A stretch of DNA of 64,000 nt from Sequoia sempervirens (lineage: Eukaryota; Streptophyta; Pinopsida; Cupressales; Cupressaceae): NCBI GenBank assembly GCA_007258455.2, contig VDFB02373365.1, positions 221,310,552-221,374,551 on the forward strand, written 5' to 3'. Position numbers and translations under genes: made by a program. The notes under the pieces were generated by a model, which saw nothing but the letters and a program-made list of their open reading frames with translations, was not told where the DNA came from and did not search any database. Positions 22,806 through 33,005 of this stretch are shown here, in pieces (within the stretch, counting starts at the first letter, position 1; every line of letters starts with the position of its first letter).

Positions 22806-24358
22806 TGTAAGGAAAAATTAGATGCAGAAAACAATTCTCCTAACGTCAATACCTTAGGAAAGAATGCAGAAGTACTTTTAATTTTCAATTACTATCAAAT
22901 TGACATGTACTATGAGACATATTACATAAACAGAGTATTTAGACAAACACACATGAACACCAGATATACGTGGGAAAACCGTTACAGGAGAAAAACCCAC
23001 CACACCAAGAGAAATCACTTTGTGTTACAGTAATCTAAGTTACATACAATTCTAGACTTATCTTTCTGGTGTCATTAAACAACAACATTCATCATGTACA
23101 TTCTTTGAACAGAAAACTTCCAGGTTACAACCTTTACAGATTTTAATCCTTCACTGACATAGTTTTAATTCTTCACACTTCACTGTTGATCGAACTACAA
23201 TCCAACATCAAAACATCTGTAACTTCCAACTATATCCATGGCATTCCTTGACTGTCGAGCTACCTCACAGAACTGTCGCAACGAACAGACCCCCAACGGT
23301 TCCAATTCGGCTCTTCTAATTCGTCCACGTGATGCCACATTGGAAGTCATACACGGTCAATAGAATTCATATTGTATTGGCATCTCGGTGAGACACTAAC
23401 AGTGTCTCACCGATGCCACCTTGAACTCGTACCGATGTCACCAAGGGTCTCTGTAGTCGCTTTGACTTATCGCTTTCACCAAAAGGTCATAGCGAAACAC
23501 TAAAGTTACATCGAAGTCCCCAAGCCTACCGAGCACCAAGTAGAAGTCGGCAAGACTTACTCCTATTGCCAAGAGTTCATACCGATCTTCATATGCTACT
23601 CCGAAGTGTTCACCTGTCGCCAAAACATTTTTCCATCGCTGAGAGAACTTACCGATTTATCTATGTTTCACCGATGACCAACTGTTCGCCAAGAGTTACC
23701 CCAATAGCCATCGGCTATCGGCAAGACAATAGCTTATCGCTCAAACTTCATAACGAAGTCTAAGAGTTATATCGATAACTCCCAAGTAGTCCCTGTCGGC
23801 ATAGCTTTCTTCTATCACTAATACCTTTCTTTGAGTTCATTAAGATATACCAAAGATTCCAACTTAAGTCTTAGTCGCTAAGACATATCCACTTTGGTAG
23901 GACATCTTACCGAAGTCACTTCCTTCGGCTAAGTCTCTCTTCGATAAAACACAGTCGGCATAACATTTGATTTTGTGGTGACTTCTCACCAAGCCATAAT
24001 AAGTTACCCCGAGGACATCATTTCATACACTGTTAGCAAGAGAATATCACTTCGCGGAGACATCTTAGCGAGAACCATAAGCTTCATCGAAGATCACAGT
24101 CACTAAGAGTTACGCCGATAAATGAATGAATGGCCTTTCAGCCAAAGCTATCCTGAGCGCTATGAGGTCACAACGAACACACCTTGCTATAGTGATATAC
24201 TCCATAGTAAACCTTTCAGCAAGACTTCTTTAGGGTCACAGTGACCTGTTCAGAATTGGATGAAACAAACTGCTAGTCGGCCAGACAATTAGAATTTCAC
24301 ACCAACATTGCTCTAAAGGAGGTTTGAGTCTGTAATGTTTGAGGCACTTTTTCCAACA
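22806..24358 (-). repeat. Copia 3' LTR (left), 1,553 bp
   Basis: Same length as the right copy and collinear with it. On the + strand the next bases, ATCTCCCACTTG (24359-24370), are the complement of a polypurine tract CAAGTGGGAGAT, which identifies this as the 3' LTR of a minus-strand element. Much of the LTR is rich in short words containing CCGA, TCGG or CGAAG. Confidence 0.93.
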
Positions 24359-24370
24359 ATCTCCCACTTG

Positions 24371-25099
24371 ATGAAGATCATTCGGACACCTCCAGAGCAT
24401 GCAAAAAAATAAAAAAAATTACTTTACTGAAAAATCATGGGCTTGAAGGCCCATTCCAACTTACACCACCTCCGAACATTGAAAACATGAAATAATATTG
24501 GTCATTTGCAACGAGAAAAATTATCCAAAAGCCCATGGCTATTTTTCCATCCTCAACCATATCTGTACAAAGTCATACTGTACATCAATATGATCATCCT
24601 GGCATGGAAAGTTGCACGTCAAACATCACATCAAATCTCCAAACATCTTTTGTTCGAAACCAAGCCCATCAAACATGATCAATCAAAACACAAAAAAAGT
24701 CATCATCTTGGGATATCCAAGCATGCTTAATACTATCCTTGCATTGTCTGTAGTGGACGAAGCGTTATATTATCAATCCTACTCAATCCACTCCTGCATT
24801 GTTGTGTATCATCAACAATGTTATCTCATGGATCCCATCAAACCCTTGTGTTGCATAAACTATCATTGCATGTTGTGTATCCTCAACAATGATTCAACCA
24901 AATTACCATGGTAACACAATGCAAAATCTGAAGTTCCCTTCAAATACCTAAACACCCTCTTCACAACATCCCAATGTATTCTTCCTGGATTAGCCATAAA
25001 TCAACTAACCTTAGCAATGTCTAGTCTTGTACAGACCTTGCATACATGAGACTGCCTACAACACTCATACTGGTCAACAGATAGTCCTCATTGATATCG
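24371..25099 (-). pseudogene. Copia RT-RNase H connection and RNase H, heavily decayed
   Basis: Only the connection is readable (VVGSLMYA, CTRLDIAKVS, FMANPGRIHWDVVKRV, YLKGTSDFALCYHG at about 24900-25090). The RNase H catalytic motifs are gone, replaced by AT-rich sequence with a short internal repeat (ATTGTTGATGATACACAACA on the minus strand). Plus-strand open frames here are antisense and not genes. Confidence 0.75.
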
Positions 25100-25830
25100 T
25101 CATATCATATCTCTCCATATCCATCGTAAAATCTTGTGAGCCAAAAAATTCTCTATTCCTCCAAAAATCATCCTCAAAAATACCTTGTTTGCACCAAGAT
25201 CCTTCATTTTGAACTTAGCAGACAACTGAGACTTAAGATCAGAAATCATTAGCTTGCTATTTCCTATGAACAACATATCATCAACATAAAGAGCAATAAC
25301 AAGCACTTGCTCACTTTCAGCTTTATAGTATACACAGTGATCAGATTTTGATCTCACAAAGCCTAAAGATAATACATAGGTATCAAATTTCTGGTACCAC
25401 ATTCTAGGTGACTGCTTTAACCCATACAAAGACTTCTTTAATTTGCATACCAGTTTTTCTTTACCTTTCTCAACAAAGTGCTCAGGCTGGGACATATAGA
25501 TTTTTTCTTCAAGATCATCATCAAGAAATGTTGTCTTCACATCCATCTGTTCAACCTCTTAGTCATAAGCTGCTGCAAGTGACAATAGAAATCTAATAGA
25601 GGTCAGCTTTGCTATAGGAGAAAAGATTTCCCCATAGTCAATTCCCTCTACCTGGGAATAACCCTTTGCAACCAGTCGTGCTTTGTATTTTTCTACACTG
25701 CCATCCAGACCAATCTTTTTCTTAAATACCCATTTACAGCCCACAAGTTTTCTACCTTTAGGCAAGGGCACTAGACTCTAGGTTTCATTTTTATATAATG
25801 ATGCCATTTCTTCCTCCATGGCTTCTAACC
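25100..25830 (-). pseudogene. Copia reverse transcriptase
   Basis: Motifs in order: [72 protein letters not shown] (normally FLHGDL, altered), KKSLYGLKQSPRMWYQKF, and IALYVDDMLFIG (YVDD box near 25270). One stop separates the two main pieces near 25560. Confidence 0.92.
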
Positions 25831-26125
25831 AAGAATCTGAATCAGACATTTTAATTGCTTCCTTTACAGTCCTAGGCTCATCAGTGCTAGAAATCAGGGC
25901 ATAGGCACAAGTAGAATCAATTAATGAGAACCCATACCTAACTGGTTGTTTCCTTTCTTAGGTCGACCTCCTCACTGGCTGAGGCTGAGGTTCATCTTCT
26001 TCAGATCTTTCAGAACTGCTTGAGCTCTCTTCAGTTTCAGGTACGTTTTGAATCTTCAATTCATCTTTCTCTAGTGTAGGAGGAATTGCTGCTACATCCT
26101 TACTGTTTTCTGACTTTTTCTTTGA

Positions 26126-27539
26126 CTACAGATCTAAGGTGGAAGGTTTCAGCTCACAAAAGATTACACTTCTGCTGTATACAATCTTCTCTGCAACAGG
26201 ATTCCAAAGCTTGTATCCTTTAATGTTAGCACTATAGCTAATAAATATACACTTAACAACCTTGTTGTCCAACTTAGATCTTTTTACATCTGGCACATGT
26301 GCATATGCTTCACAGCCAAAGAATCTAATATGTCTAAGAGAGGGCTTCTTACCAGACCACGCTTCCATAGGTGTCTTGTCAACAAGAGCAAAGTTTGGAG
26401 ACTGATTAACCAAGTAACATGCAGTAGCAGTAGCTTCAGCCCAGAACTTTTCCTCCAAACCAACACTACTAAGCATACTTCGTGCTCTCTCCATCACTGT
26501 CCTATTGAACCTTTCTGCAACTCCATTTTGCTATAGAGTGTAAGGTGTAGTTTTGTGTCTTTTGATTCCATGGTCTTTACAGTATCTTTCAAATTCATCA
26601 GAACAAAATTCACCACCATTATCAGTCCTTAAGCATTTTATTGTTTTACCAATCTGATTTTCAACAAGATTTTTAAACTCCTTAAATCGACTGAACACTT
26701 CTGATTTACTTTTCAAAAAATATATAAATTCTCTTCTTGAATAATCATCAATAAACGACACATAGTATCTTGATTTAGACAAAGAAGGAACATCTTTGGA
26801 CCAAACACATCCGAATGAATATAGTCTAACAAACCGAGAAGTTTTATGAGGATCATAAAATGAAACACGATGCTGCTTTCCATATATACAGTGTTCACAG
26901 AATTCAAATTCCAGATTACAATCTTCAAGCCCCTCAACTAGGTTTTGTTTTTCAAGGTTTTTAAACCTTTTTCTCCTATGTGGCCTAACCTATGATGCCA
27001 AAGCATAGTCTTTTCTGCAGGAAGTTTTACTTCTGTAGAGTTTACATAATTAGGGACAATTCCCTCTTTACCTCCATGAGCAGCTTTCAGTGGCTTCGAA
27101 GAGACACTGTTACAATGAACAACTTGTGCATCCAGCTTGTACAGGGTACCAATTTGAGCACCTCTAGCCATCACCATTGAACCTCTAGTCATCTTGCAGC
27201 CACTTCCCGAGAATAAGATTTGTACTCCGATATCATTTAGCTTACTGACAGAAAGTAAATTTTGAGCCAGACCTGGTATGTGCATAACATCATTAATCCC
27301 CTTTATTCTGCTATCAGGGAATTGGATTCTGACTCTTCCACGACCAACAACTTCCAAGGTTGAATCACTCGCCAAGTACACCTTTCCACCATCGTATTCT
27401 TCATACTTTGTAAACCATTCTCTGTGACATGTCATGTGGAACGATGCTCCAGAATCGATCAACCAGACATCATCTGATGCCTGAGTAGCCAAGGCTGCAA
27501 TGAAGGCGTCACCATCACTATGAGAAGAACCATTATTGA
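26126..27539 (-). pseudogene. Copia protease and integrase
   Basis: Protease motif WLIDSGASFHMT lies near 27440-27475. The integrase begins LWHHRLGHIGEKG (near 26965), with core motifs LDYIHSDVFGP, CLRTDNGGEF and MMERARSMLSS (the usual D, D, E positions), then FGCEAYAHVP. The frame changes near 26937 and is closed by stops near 26530. On the minus strand it continues downstream to RT. Confidence 0.88.
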
Positions 27540-28301
27540 AAGATCCTTTCTTCTTCTTTTTCTCCTCTTTACAATCCTTTCGGACATGACCAGGTTGCCC
27601 ATAGTTGCAGCACTTCACCTTGGACTTCTTGCAAGGAGACTTTGATCTCCCCTCTGATTTTGATTTGGACTTCTTGTCTTTCTTCTTTCCTTTCTCCTTT
27701 GACCTTCCTCTGACAGCAAGAGCCTCCTTCGCCATCTTAGAAGATTTTCTTCTCATTTCTTTTGACAACAAAGAACCAACAATATCTTCCATTTTGAAAC
27801 TGGATGTTGTACTCCCAATAGCCATCACTAGATGATCCCATGAGTCTGAAAAAAACATAATAGAAGCATACAACAATCTTCTTCTTCAATATTTACACCA
27901 ACATATGTTAATTGTGCGAGCAGCATGTTGAATGCATTCAAATGATCAGCTACAGATCCTACTTCCTGCATTCTCAAAGAGTAAAGCTTCTTTCTCAGGA
28001 ATAACTTATTCACCAAAGATTTCCCCTGATAAATAGACGCTAGTCTCTTCCACAAGAGAGAAGCAGACTTCTCTTCATGCACATTGAGAAGAACTGAGTC
28101 TGCCAAACAGAGCCTTATCAGCCCCTTCGCTTTCCTATCTACAAGGTCCCATTCTTCTTGCTTCATGCCTGTAGGTTTAGTTCTAGACACAGCAAGCCAA
28201 AGATCTCGATCTACTAAGAGATCCTCCATCTTGAGTTTCCACAATTCAAAGTTACTGCCATTGAATTTCTCTATTTCAATCTTCCCAGATGAACTAGACA
28301 T
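27540..28301 (-). pseudogene. Copia gag
   Basis: Starts at the ATG complement 28301-28299: MSSSSGKIEIEKFNGSNFEL, then WKRLASIYQGKSLVNKLFL and LNAFNMLLAQLTYVG, the usual Copia gag wording. A frameshift lies near 27860. A Lys/Ser-rich region precedes a knuckle CCNYGQPGHVRKDC near 27570-27615, in which the second Cys of CCHC has become Tyr (a G-to-A change), so the finger is probably broken. Confidence 0.88.
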
Positions 28302-28402
28302 CTTAATCTGTAAATAGAAAAAACAATCTCTACAAAAACTCCCACTGAACAGTATTGACACAAAAAACCCAATGTACCCCCAAGGATAACACAACTGGCC
28401 AG

Positions 28403-28414
28403 GCTCTGATACCA
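28403..28414 (-). other. primer-binding site (initiator Met tRNA)
   Basis: On the minus strand TGGTATCAGAGC, two bases from the LTR edge. This is the classic plant Copia primer-binding site, complementary to the 3' end of initiator Met tRNA. Confidence 0.93.
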
Positions 28415-28416
28415 CT

Positions 28417-29969
28417 TGTAAGGAAAACTTAGATGCGGAAAACAATTCTCCTAACGTCAATACCTCAGGAAAGAATGCAGAAGTACTTTTAATTTTCAAT
28501 TACAGTCAAATTGAGATGTACTATGAGACAGATTACAGAAACAAAGTATTTAGACAAACACACATGAACACCAGATATACGTGGGAAAACCCTTACGGGA
28601 GAAAAACCCACCACACCAAGAGAAATCACTTTGTATTACAGTAATCTAAGTTACATACAATTCTAGACTTATCTTTCTGGTGTCATTAAACAACAACATT
28701 CATCATGTACATTCTTCAAACAGAAAACTTCCAGGTTACAACCTTTACAAATTTTAATCCTTCACTGATACAGTTTTAATTCTTCACACTTCACTGTTGA
28801 TCGAACTACAATCCAACATCAAAACATCTGTAACTTCCAACTATATCCGTGGCATTCCCTGACTGTCGAGCTCCCTCACAGAACCATCGCAGCGAACAGA
28901 TCCCCAATGGTTCCAATTCGGCTCTTCTGATTCATCCACGTGATGCCACATCGGAAGTCAAACACGGTCAATAGAATTCGTATTGTATTGGCATCTTGGT
29001 GAGACACTAATAGTGTCTCGCCGATGCCACATTGAACTCATACCGATGTCATCAAGGGTCTTTGTAGTCGCTTTGACTTATCACTTTCGCCAGAAGGTCA
29101 TAGCGAAACACTAAAGTTACACCGAAGTCCCCAAGCCTACCGAGCACCAAGTAGAAGTCGGCAAGACTTACTCCTATCACCAAGAGTTCATACCGATCTT
29201 CATATGCTACTCTGAAATGTTCACCTGTTGCCAAAACATTTATCCATCGCTGAGAGAACTTACCGATTTATCTATGTTTCACCGATGACCAACTGTTCGC
29301 TAAGAGTTACCCCGATAGCCATCGGCTATCAACAAGACAATAGCTTATCACTCAGACTTCATAACGAAGTCTAAGAGTTATATCGATAACTCCTAAGTAG
29401 TCCCTGACAGCATAGCTTTCTTCTATTGCTAATACCTTTCTCCGAGTTCATTAAGATATACCGAAGATTCCAACTTAAGTCTTAGTCACTAAGACATATC
29501 CACTTCGGTAGGACATCTTACCAAAGTCACTTCCTTCGGTTAAGTCTCTCTCTGATAAAACACAGTTGGCATAACATTTGATTTCGCGGTGACTTCTCAC
29601 CAAGCCATAATAAGTTACCCCGAGGACATCAATTCATACACTGTCGGCAAGAGAATATCACTTCGCTGAGACATCTTAGCGAGAACCATAAGCTTCATCG
29701 AAGATCACAATTGCTAAGAGTTACGCTGATAAACGAATGAATGGCCTTTCAGCCAAAGCTATCCCGAGCGCTATGAGGTCACAATGAACACACCTTGCTA
29801 CAGCGATAGACTCCACAGTAAACCTTTCGGCAAGACTTCTTTAGGGTCACAATGACCTGTTCAGAATTGGATGAAACAAACTGCTAGTCGGCCAGACAAT
29901 CAGAATGTCACACCAACATTGCTCTAAAGGAGGTTTGAGTCTGTAATGTTTGAGGCACTTTTTCCAACA
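28417..29969 (-). repeat. Copia 5' LTR (right), 1,553 bp
   Basis: Starts TGTAAGGAAAACTTAG on the + strand and ends TTTCCAACA. It adjoins the primer-binding site at 28403-28414, so it is the 5' LTR in element orientation. Confidence 0.93.
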
Positions 29970-30498
29970 ACCAAAAGCCACATGGGAAAAGGAGCTTGCA
30001 TTCAAAATGGATGATCACTGGCTGATGGATGTGTGGAGGCGAGATTTTGACAACAGGAAGGAAAGGTTGGAGCAAATAATGAGTAAGGTGGATCTAGACA
30101 TCGAATGGATCAAGGAAATTAGCGCAGAATACGCTCAATATCTCAAGTTGATGACGGAGTATGACATGCCCGCAATACAGATGGATCCAGAGAAAATAAA
30201 GCCTTACTTTCAGAAGAAGGTGGAGGATGGGATGTCCAGTGAAATAACAATGGAGTTCATGAGTTTTTCTTCCTGTGCCTTCGACCAATCAGAGTTGTTC
30301 AGAGATCAGGGCATAAAGTATGATGAAGATTGGAGAAAGCTTGAAGATAATGCAAAAGAGTGGAGCTACCAGATGTTACGGTACGAGGTCATTGAGGTAG
30401 ACAAGCTCCAGCCAGTTATTCTAAAATTCATGGAGTATAAAGCTTCGAAGAAGCAGGAGGACAACCCTGTTATCAATGAGGAGATCCCAAAGGAATAG

Positions 30499-31558
30499 CT
30501 ACAACAAAAGAGCAATCAACAAAAGACAAAATGCTACAGTACCATCACTAAAGGACAAGAATGTAATTTTAAATTGTAATATATTGGGGGTAGGTGAAAC
30601 CCTATTTTGTAATAAATATTGGCCACACAATGGAAATCAATCTTGTCCATTCATTTAACCTTTTGGGCACTATAAATAGGGGTTTCCTCTCATTTGCAAA
30701 GAGAGTTGAGTTGTTGTAAAGACATGCTACAGAAATTTATAATGAAAATACATTGACTTGTTGCATTTTTTGAGTTTTTCACATGTTACTTGATTCAACC
30801 TCCATTGTTAGATGTTTAGTTAGATTTATATTGTTGTTCTAGTTAGTTGTATTCTTGCTTTGATAGATTTGGTGATGTTGTTCCGTAGTTGTGAAAATTC
30901 CTGCTGTGTAGATGCCTTCTTAGTCCATACTTTTTGTTGTTTGTTGTTGGTAGATAGTTGTGTAAAGTTAGTCTGGGCTTAAATTCAAAGTTTCTCTAGA
31001 CTTTTATCTTTTTTCATGCATGTATATGGTGAATGAAAGGTGAAATATTTGTAGACCTTAAAAGATAGCACAAATTTCATGAGACTGTGAGATTTCTGGT
31101 TAAGTGAAATCTTGTTTTATAGAAGTTATCCATTACAGGAACTCCATAATTACTATTCATAGTTAGTTGCAGATCTAGGAACTTTCCATCTTCCTTCCTC
31201 TTTTTCCCTTTTTTAGAAATATCCTATACTAAGGTTCATTGCACATTGTAAAGCCAAACTTGAAGAAACATTAAAGTTTTGGACCGCTGTCCAAACCTAC
31301 AACAAAGTGAAACTTGACCTCCATCTCAAAAGCTTTGGATTTGAAGATCTACCTCACATCTAGCTACATAAGTCCGCCCTGTGATTACCAAAAAAATCAC
31401 ATCAAAATCAACTGAGGAGTTCCATGCAAGTCATGACCTGACACCCGAGAGACCTTGGGGAGATTTTCAGCAACTTCCCGTTGGAGATTTCCTTTCAAGA
31501 GAGGTAGTGCACCTATGTACTACTTGTGTTGAGAAAGTGTGCAAAAGACCCATCAACA
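30499..31558 (+). other. non-coding tail of the 3' LTR
   Basis: Aligns base for base over most of its length with 9486-10546. A purine-rich AAAGGACAAGAA precedes TGTAATTTTAAATTG near 30562. Similarity stops sharply at ATCAACA (31558). Confidence 0.75.
30671..30678 (+). promoter_or_regulatory. TATA box (TATAAATA), 3' LTR copy
   Basis: CACTATAAATAGGGG, the same context as 9659 in the 5' LTR, about 170 bases after the LTR-ORF stop. Conservation in both LTRs supports its role as the core LTR promoter. Confidence 0.65.
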
Positions 31559-31563
31559 CCTAT

Positions 31564-32700
31564 CTTGTTCCTTTTTGGCATCTCTATCCTTCTTAAGTTG
31601 CATTTTTTGTTGCTCTTTTTCTTTACGTTGTATCTCCCTCTCTATTTTGGCCTACTCCTTTAATTTCCTCACCACATTTCTTGTTGTATTTTTCTCCCCA
31701 TTCTCTTGTTTATTTTGATCTTTTATCTCATCAACCTCTTTCTTCCTTTCCTCTTGTTGCAGTAATAGATTCATCTAGTCATTTGTTGTCAAGAGCTGAG
31801 ACTATCTGCTCAACCAAATTTCATTACCACCACCTTTGGATTTTTTTTATGGACAATGTGCATAGGAAGCTTGAGGAATTTTCTAATGTGCGAAATTGTT
31901 TCTATTTCTTGTGCCTACTCCAAATGTGAAATAATTTTCTCCTCCACCTGAACGTCCACTACCTGTGAGTCCTTGGTGAAACCTTCTATGCCTCCTAAAT
32001 CTGAAGTGCCACAAGCAACATAGTAATGCACAATTTCATATAGGTCAATTGCGTGTGGTGGTGATGGGAAACTATAAATACCCTATTGTTCTTGGACATG
32101 CTAATCAATGCTTAGATTCATTGCTCCCCCACCAAGTAGGATGGTTGGCTACACCACAATGGAAGACTCAAACTATCATCTAATTGGTCAACCGGGTTGT
32201 CCACCATGGGAGGAGTTTGTTGATCAACCATCACCTGTGCAACTAAATCAATATGTCTATTATCTATTGAATGCTATATATGATCCTCTACCTGTGATTC
32301 TATTGTAGGTGGGCACGAAGGTGAAGTGACCGGTATGTGTGCGCTTCATTTGGTGAGATGGGACAAATGCCTACTAATACATGTTGTAGGTCTCATGTTT
32401 GATGAGATAAGCAGATGCTTATGTGTTTTGTTTTGGCCATACTTCCATAAGAAACTTGGTTATAATAAGTTATTATTTTGGTCAAAGATGGGACACATGG
32501 GTTTGAATAGTGTTGACATGGCAGGTCTATTTTGTTGTGTAGTTTTCCATTATCTATAAGGGAGTCTTGTGTTGGTGTGACAGTTAGGTTTCAAAGTTAT
32601 GTAGGTGGGGGTCTACTTTTATGATATTTCTCTTTTATGAGCACCCAAGATATTTTCAATGATATGTCAGACATACTTTGAATACACTTAGACTTGTTTG
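31564..32700 (-). pseudogene. decayed coding remnant with Lys/Glu-rich coiled-coil-like part
   Basis: On the minus strand between about 31830 and 31564 a frame reads NLVEQIVSALDNK, then DEIKDQNKQENGEKNTT, then KIEREIQRKEKEQQKMQLKK with occasional stops; this resembles a charged coiled coil. I cannot assign a family. The rest, to 32700, shows no frame I trust and is probably degraded TE or gene DNA. Confidence 0.35.
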
Positions 32701-32899
32701 GATGCCAGCGTGTAATTATTTTGCAAACAAATATATACCAAAAAATGTGCATTTATTATCTAATTATTGTTTGGGCTTAGTGTGGTTTTTTATGCATATG
32801 TATTTTTTTCATATCTGGAGGACTGGCATACCATTGTTGGCCCCAATGTGCGCTATTCCTATATCATGTTTAAGACCATGTGCACATTCCGGCTTCTCT

Positions 32900-33005
32900 T
32901 CCCTACCCCAAAGAATTGTTTACAAAATTTCATGATTGTAGGATATGCAATAGAAAAGGAACCTGAACTGTTTGAAAGAATTCCACAAAGCATGTGTTAT
33001 GCTAG
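32900..33005 (+). pseudogene. PPR-repeat fragment
   Basis: The frame contains NFMIVGYAIEKEPELFERIP, which matches the core of a plant pentatricopeptide repeat and is close to [20 protein letters not shown] in the larger remnant at 35.4 kb. Only about one repeat is recognisable. Confidence 0.5.

Larger units (their letters stand above)
22806..29969 (-). mobile_element. Ty1/Copia retrotransposon, 7,164 bp, nested in the 3' LTR of the gypsy element
   Basis: Both ends are TGTAAGGAAAA and TTTTTCCAACA, and both LTRs are 1,553 bp. The host sequence reads TCTAGTTACCAAAAGCC in the intact 5' LTR copy; here it is split as ACTAA (22801-22805) and ACCAA (29970-29974), a 5-bp target duplication with one later change. 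The internal region reads on the minus strand: gag, protease, integrase, RT, decayed RNase H. LTR divergence looks like about 5 %, almost all transitions, so it is younger than the gypsy host. The gag wording is Tork/TNT1-like (tentative). Confidence 0.95.
19586..30498 (+). pseudogene. LTR-ORF, copy 2, 5'-truncated and split by the Copia element
   Basis: Homologous to 5705-9485. The first 240 bases are ragged; from 19821 the match is close. From about 20024 to the Copia element, and again after it from 29975 to the TAG at 30496-30498, the frame is constant: the 7,169-bp insertion shifts the coordinate phase but the coding phase matches when it is removed. This copy keeps long open stretches (20003-20833, 20849-21358, 29975-30498), longer than copy 1. 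At least four TAG stops are at the same codons as in copy 1 (19821, 21446, 22451, 22796). No known domain recognised. Confidence 0.75.
3022..31558 (+). mobile_element. Ty3/gypsy (Tat-like) retrotransposon with 7.5-kb coding LTRs, 28.5 kb including a nested Copia element
   Basis: The order is 5' LTR (3022-10546), gag-pol (10683-17657), 3' untranslated segment, 3' LTR (18584-31558, interrupted). The outermost bases are TGTTGTG at 3022 and ATCAACA at 31558, and both sides carry the same 5-mer CCTAT (3017-3021 and 31559-31563), as expected of an integrase-made target duplication. This makes the whole unit one insertion. The 5' LTR start (TGTTGTGCCCTCAGCAC) matches 18584, and its end matches 31558. 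Without the nested Copia element the insertion is about 21.4 kb. The two LTRs differ by roughly 8-10 % where I compared them, mostly transitions, so the insertion is old. All frames carry stops; the element cannot be autonomous now. Confidence 0.85.
18584..31558 (+). repeat. 3' LTR, interrupted by a Copia element and internally rearranged
   Basis: Matches the 5' LTR at both ends. About 2.4 kb of the 5' LTR (roughly 3300-5705) is missing and replaced by about 0.7 kb of unrelated sequence (18870-19585). The Copia element at 22806-29969 with its target duplication adds 7,169 bp. Without it this LTR is about 5.8 kb. The end (31558) is followed by CCTAT, the duplicated target. Confidence 0.8.

Noticed and set aside
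24506..24914. Plus-strand open frames inside the Copia element
   Set aside because: They are antisense to the decayed RNase H region and share no protein character.
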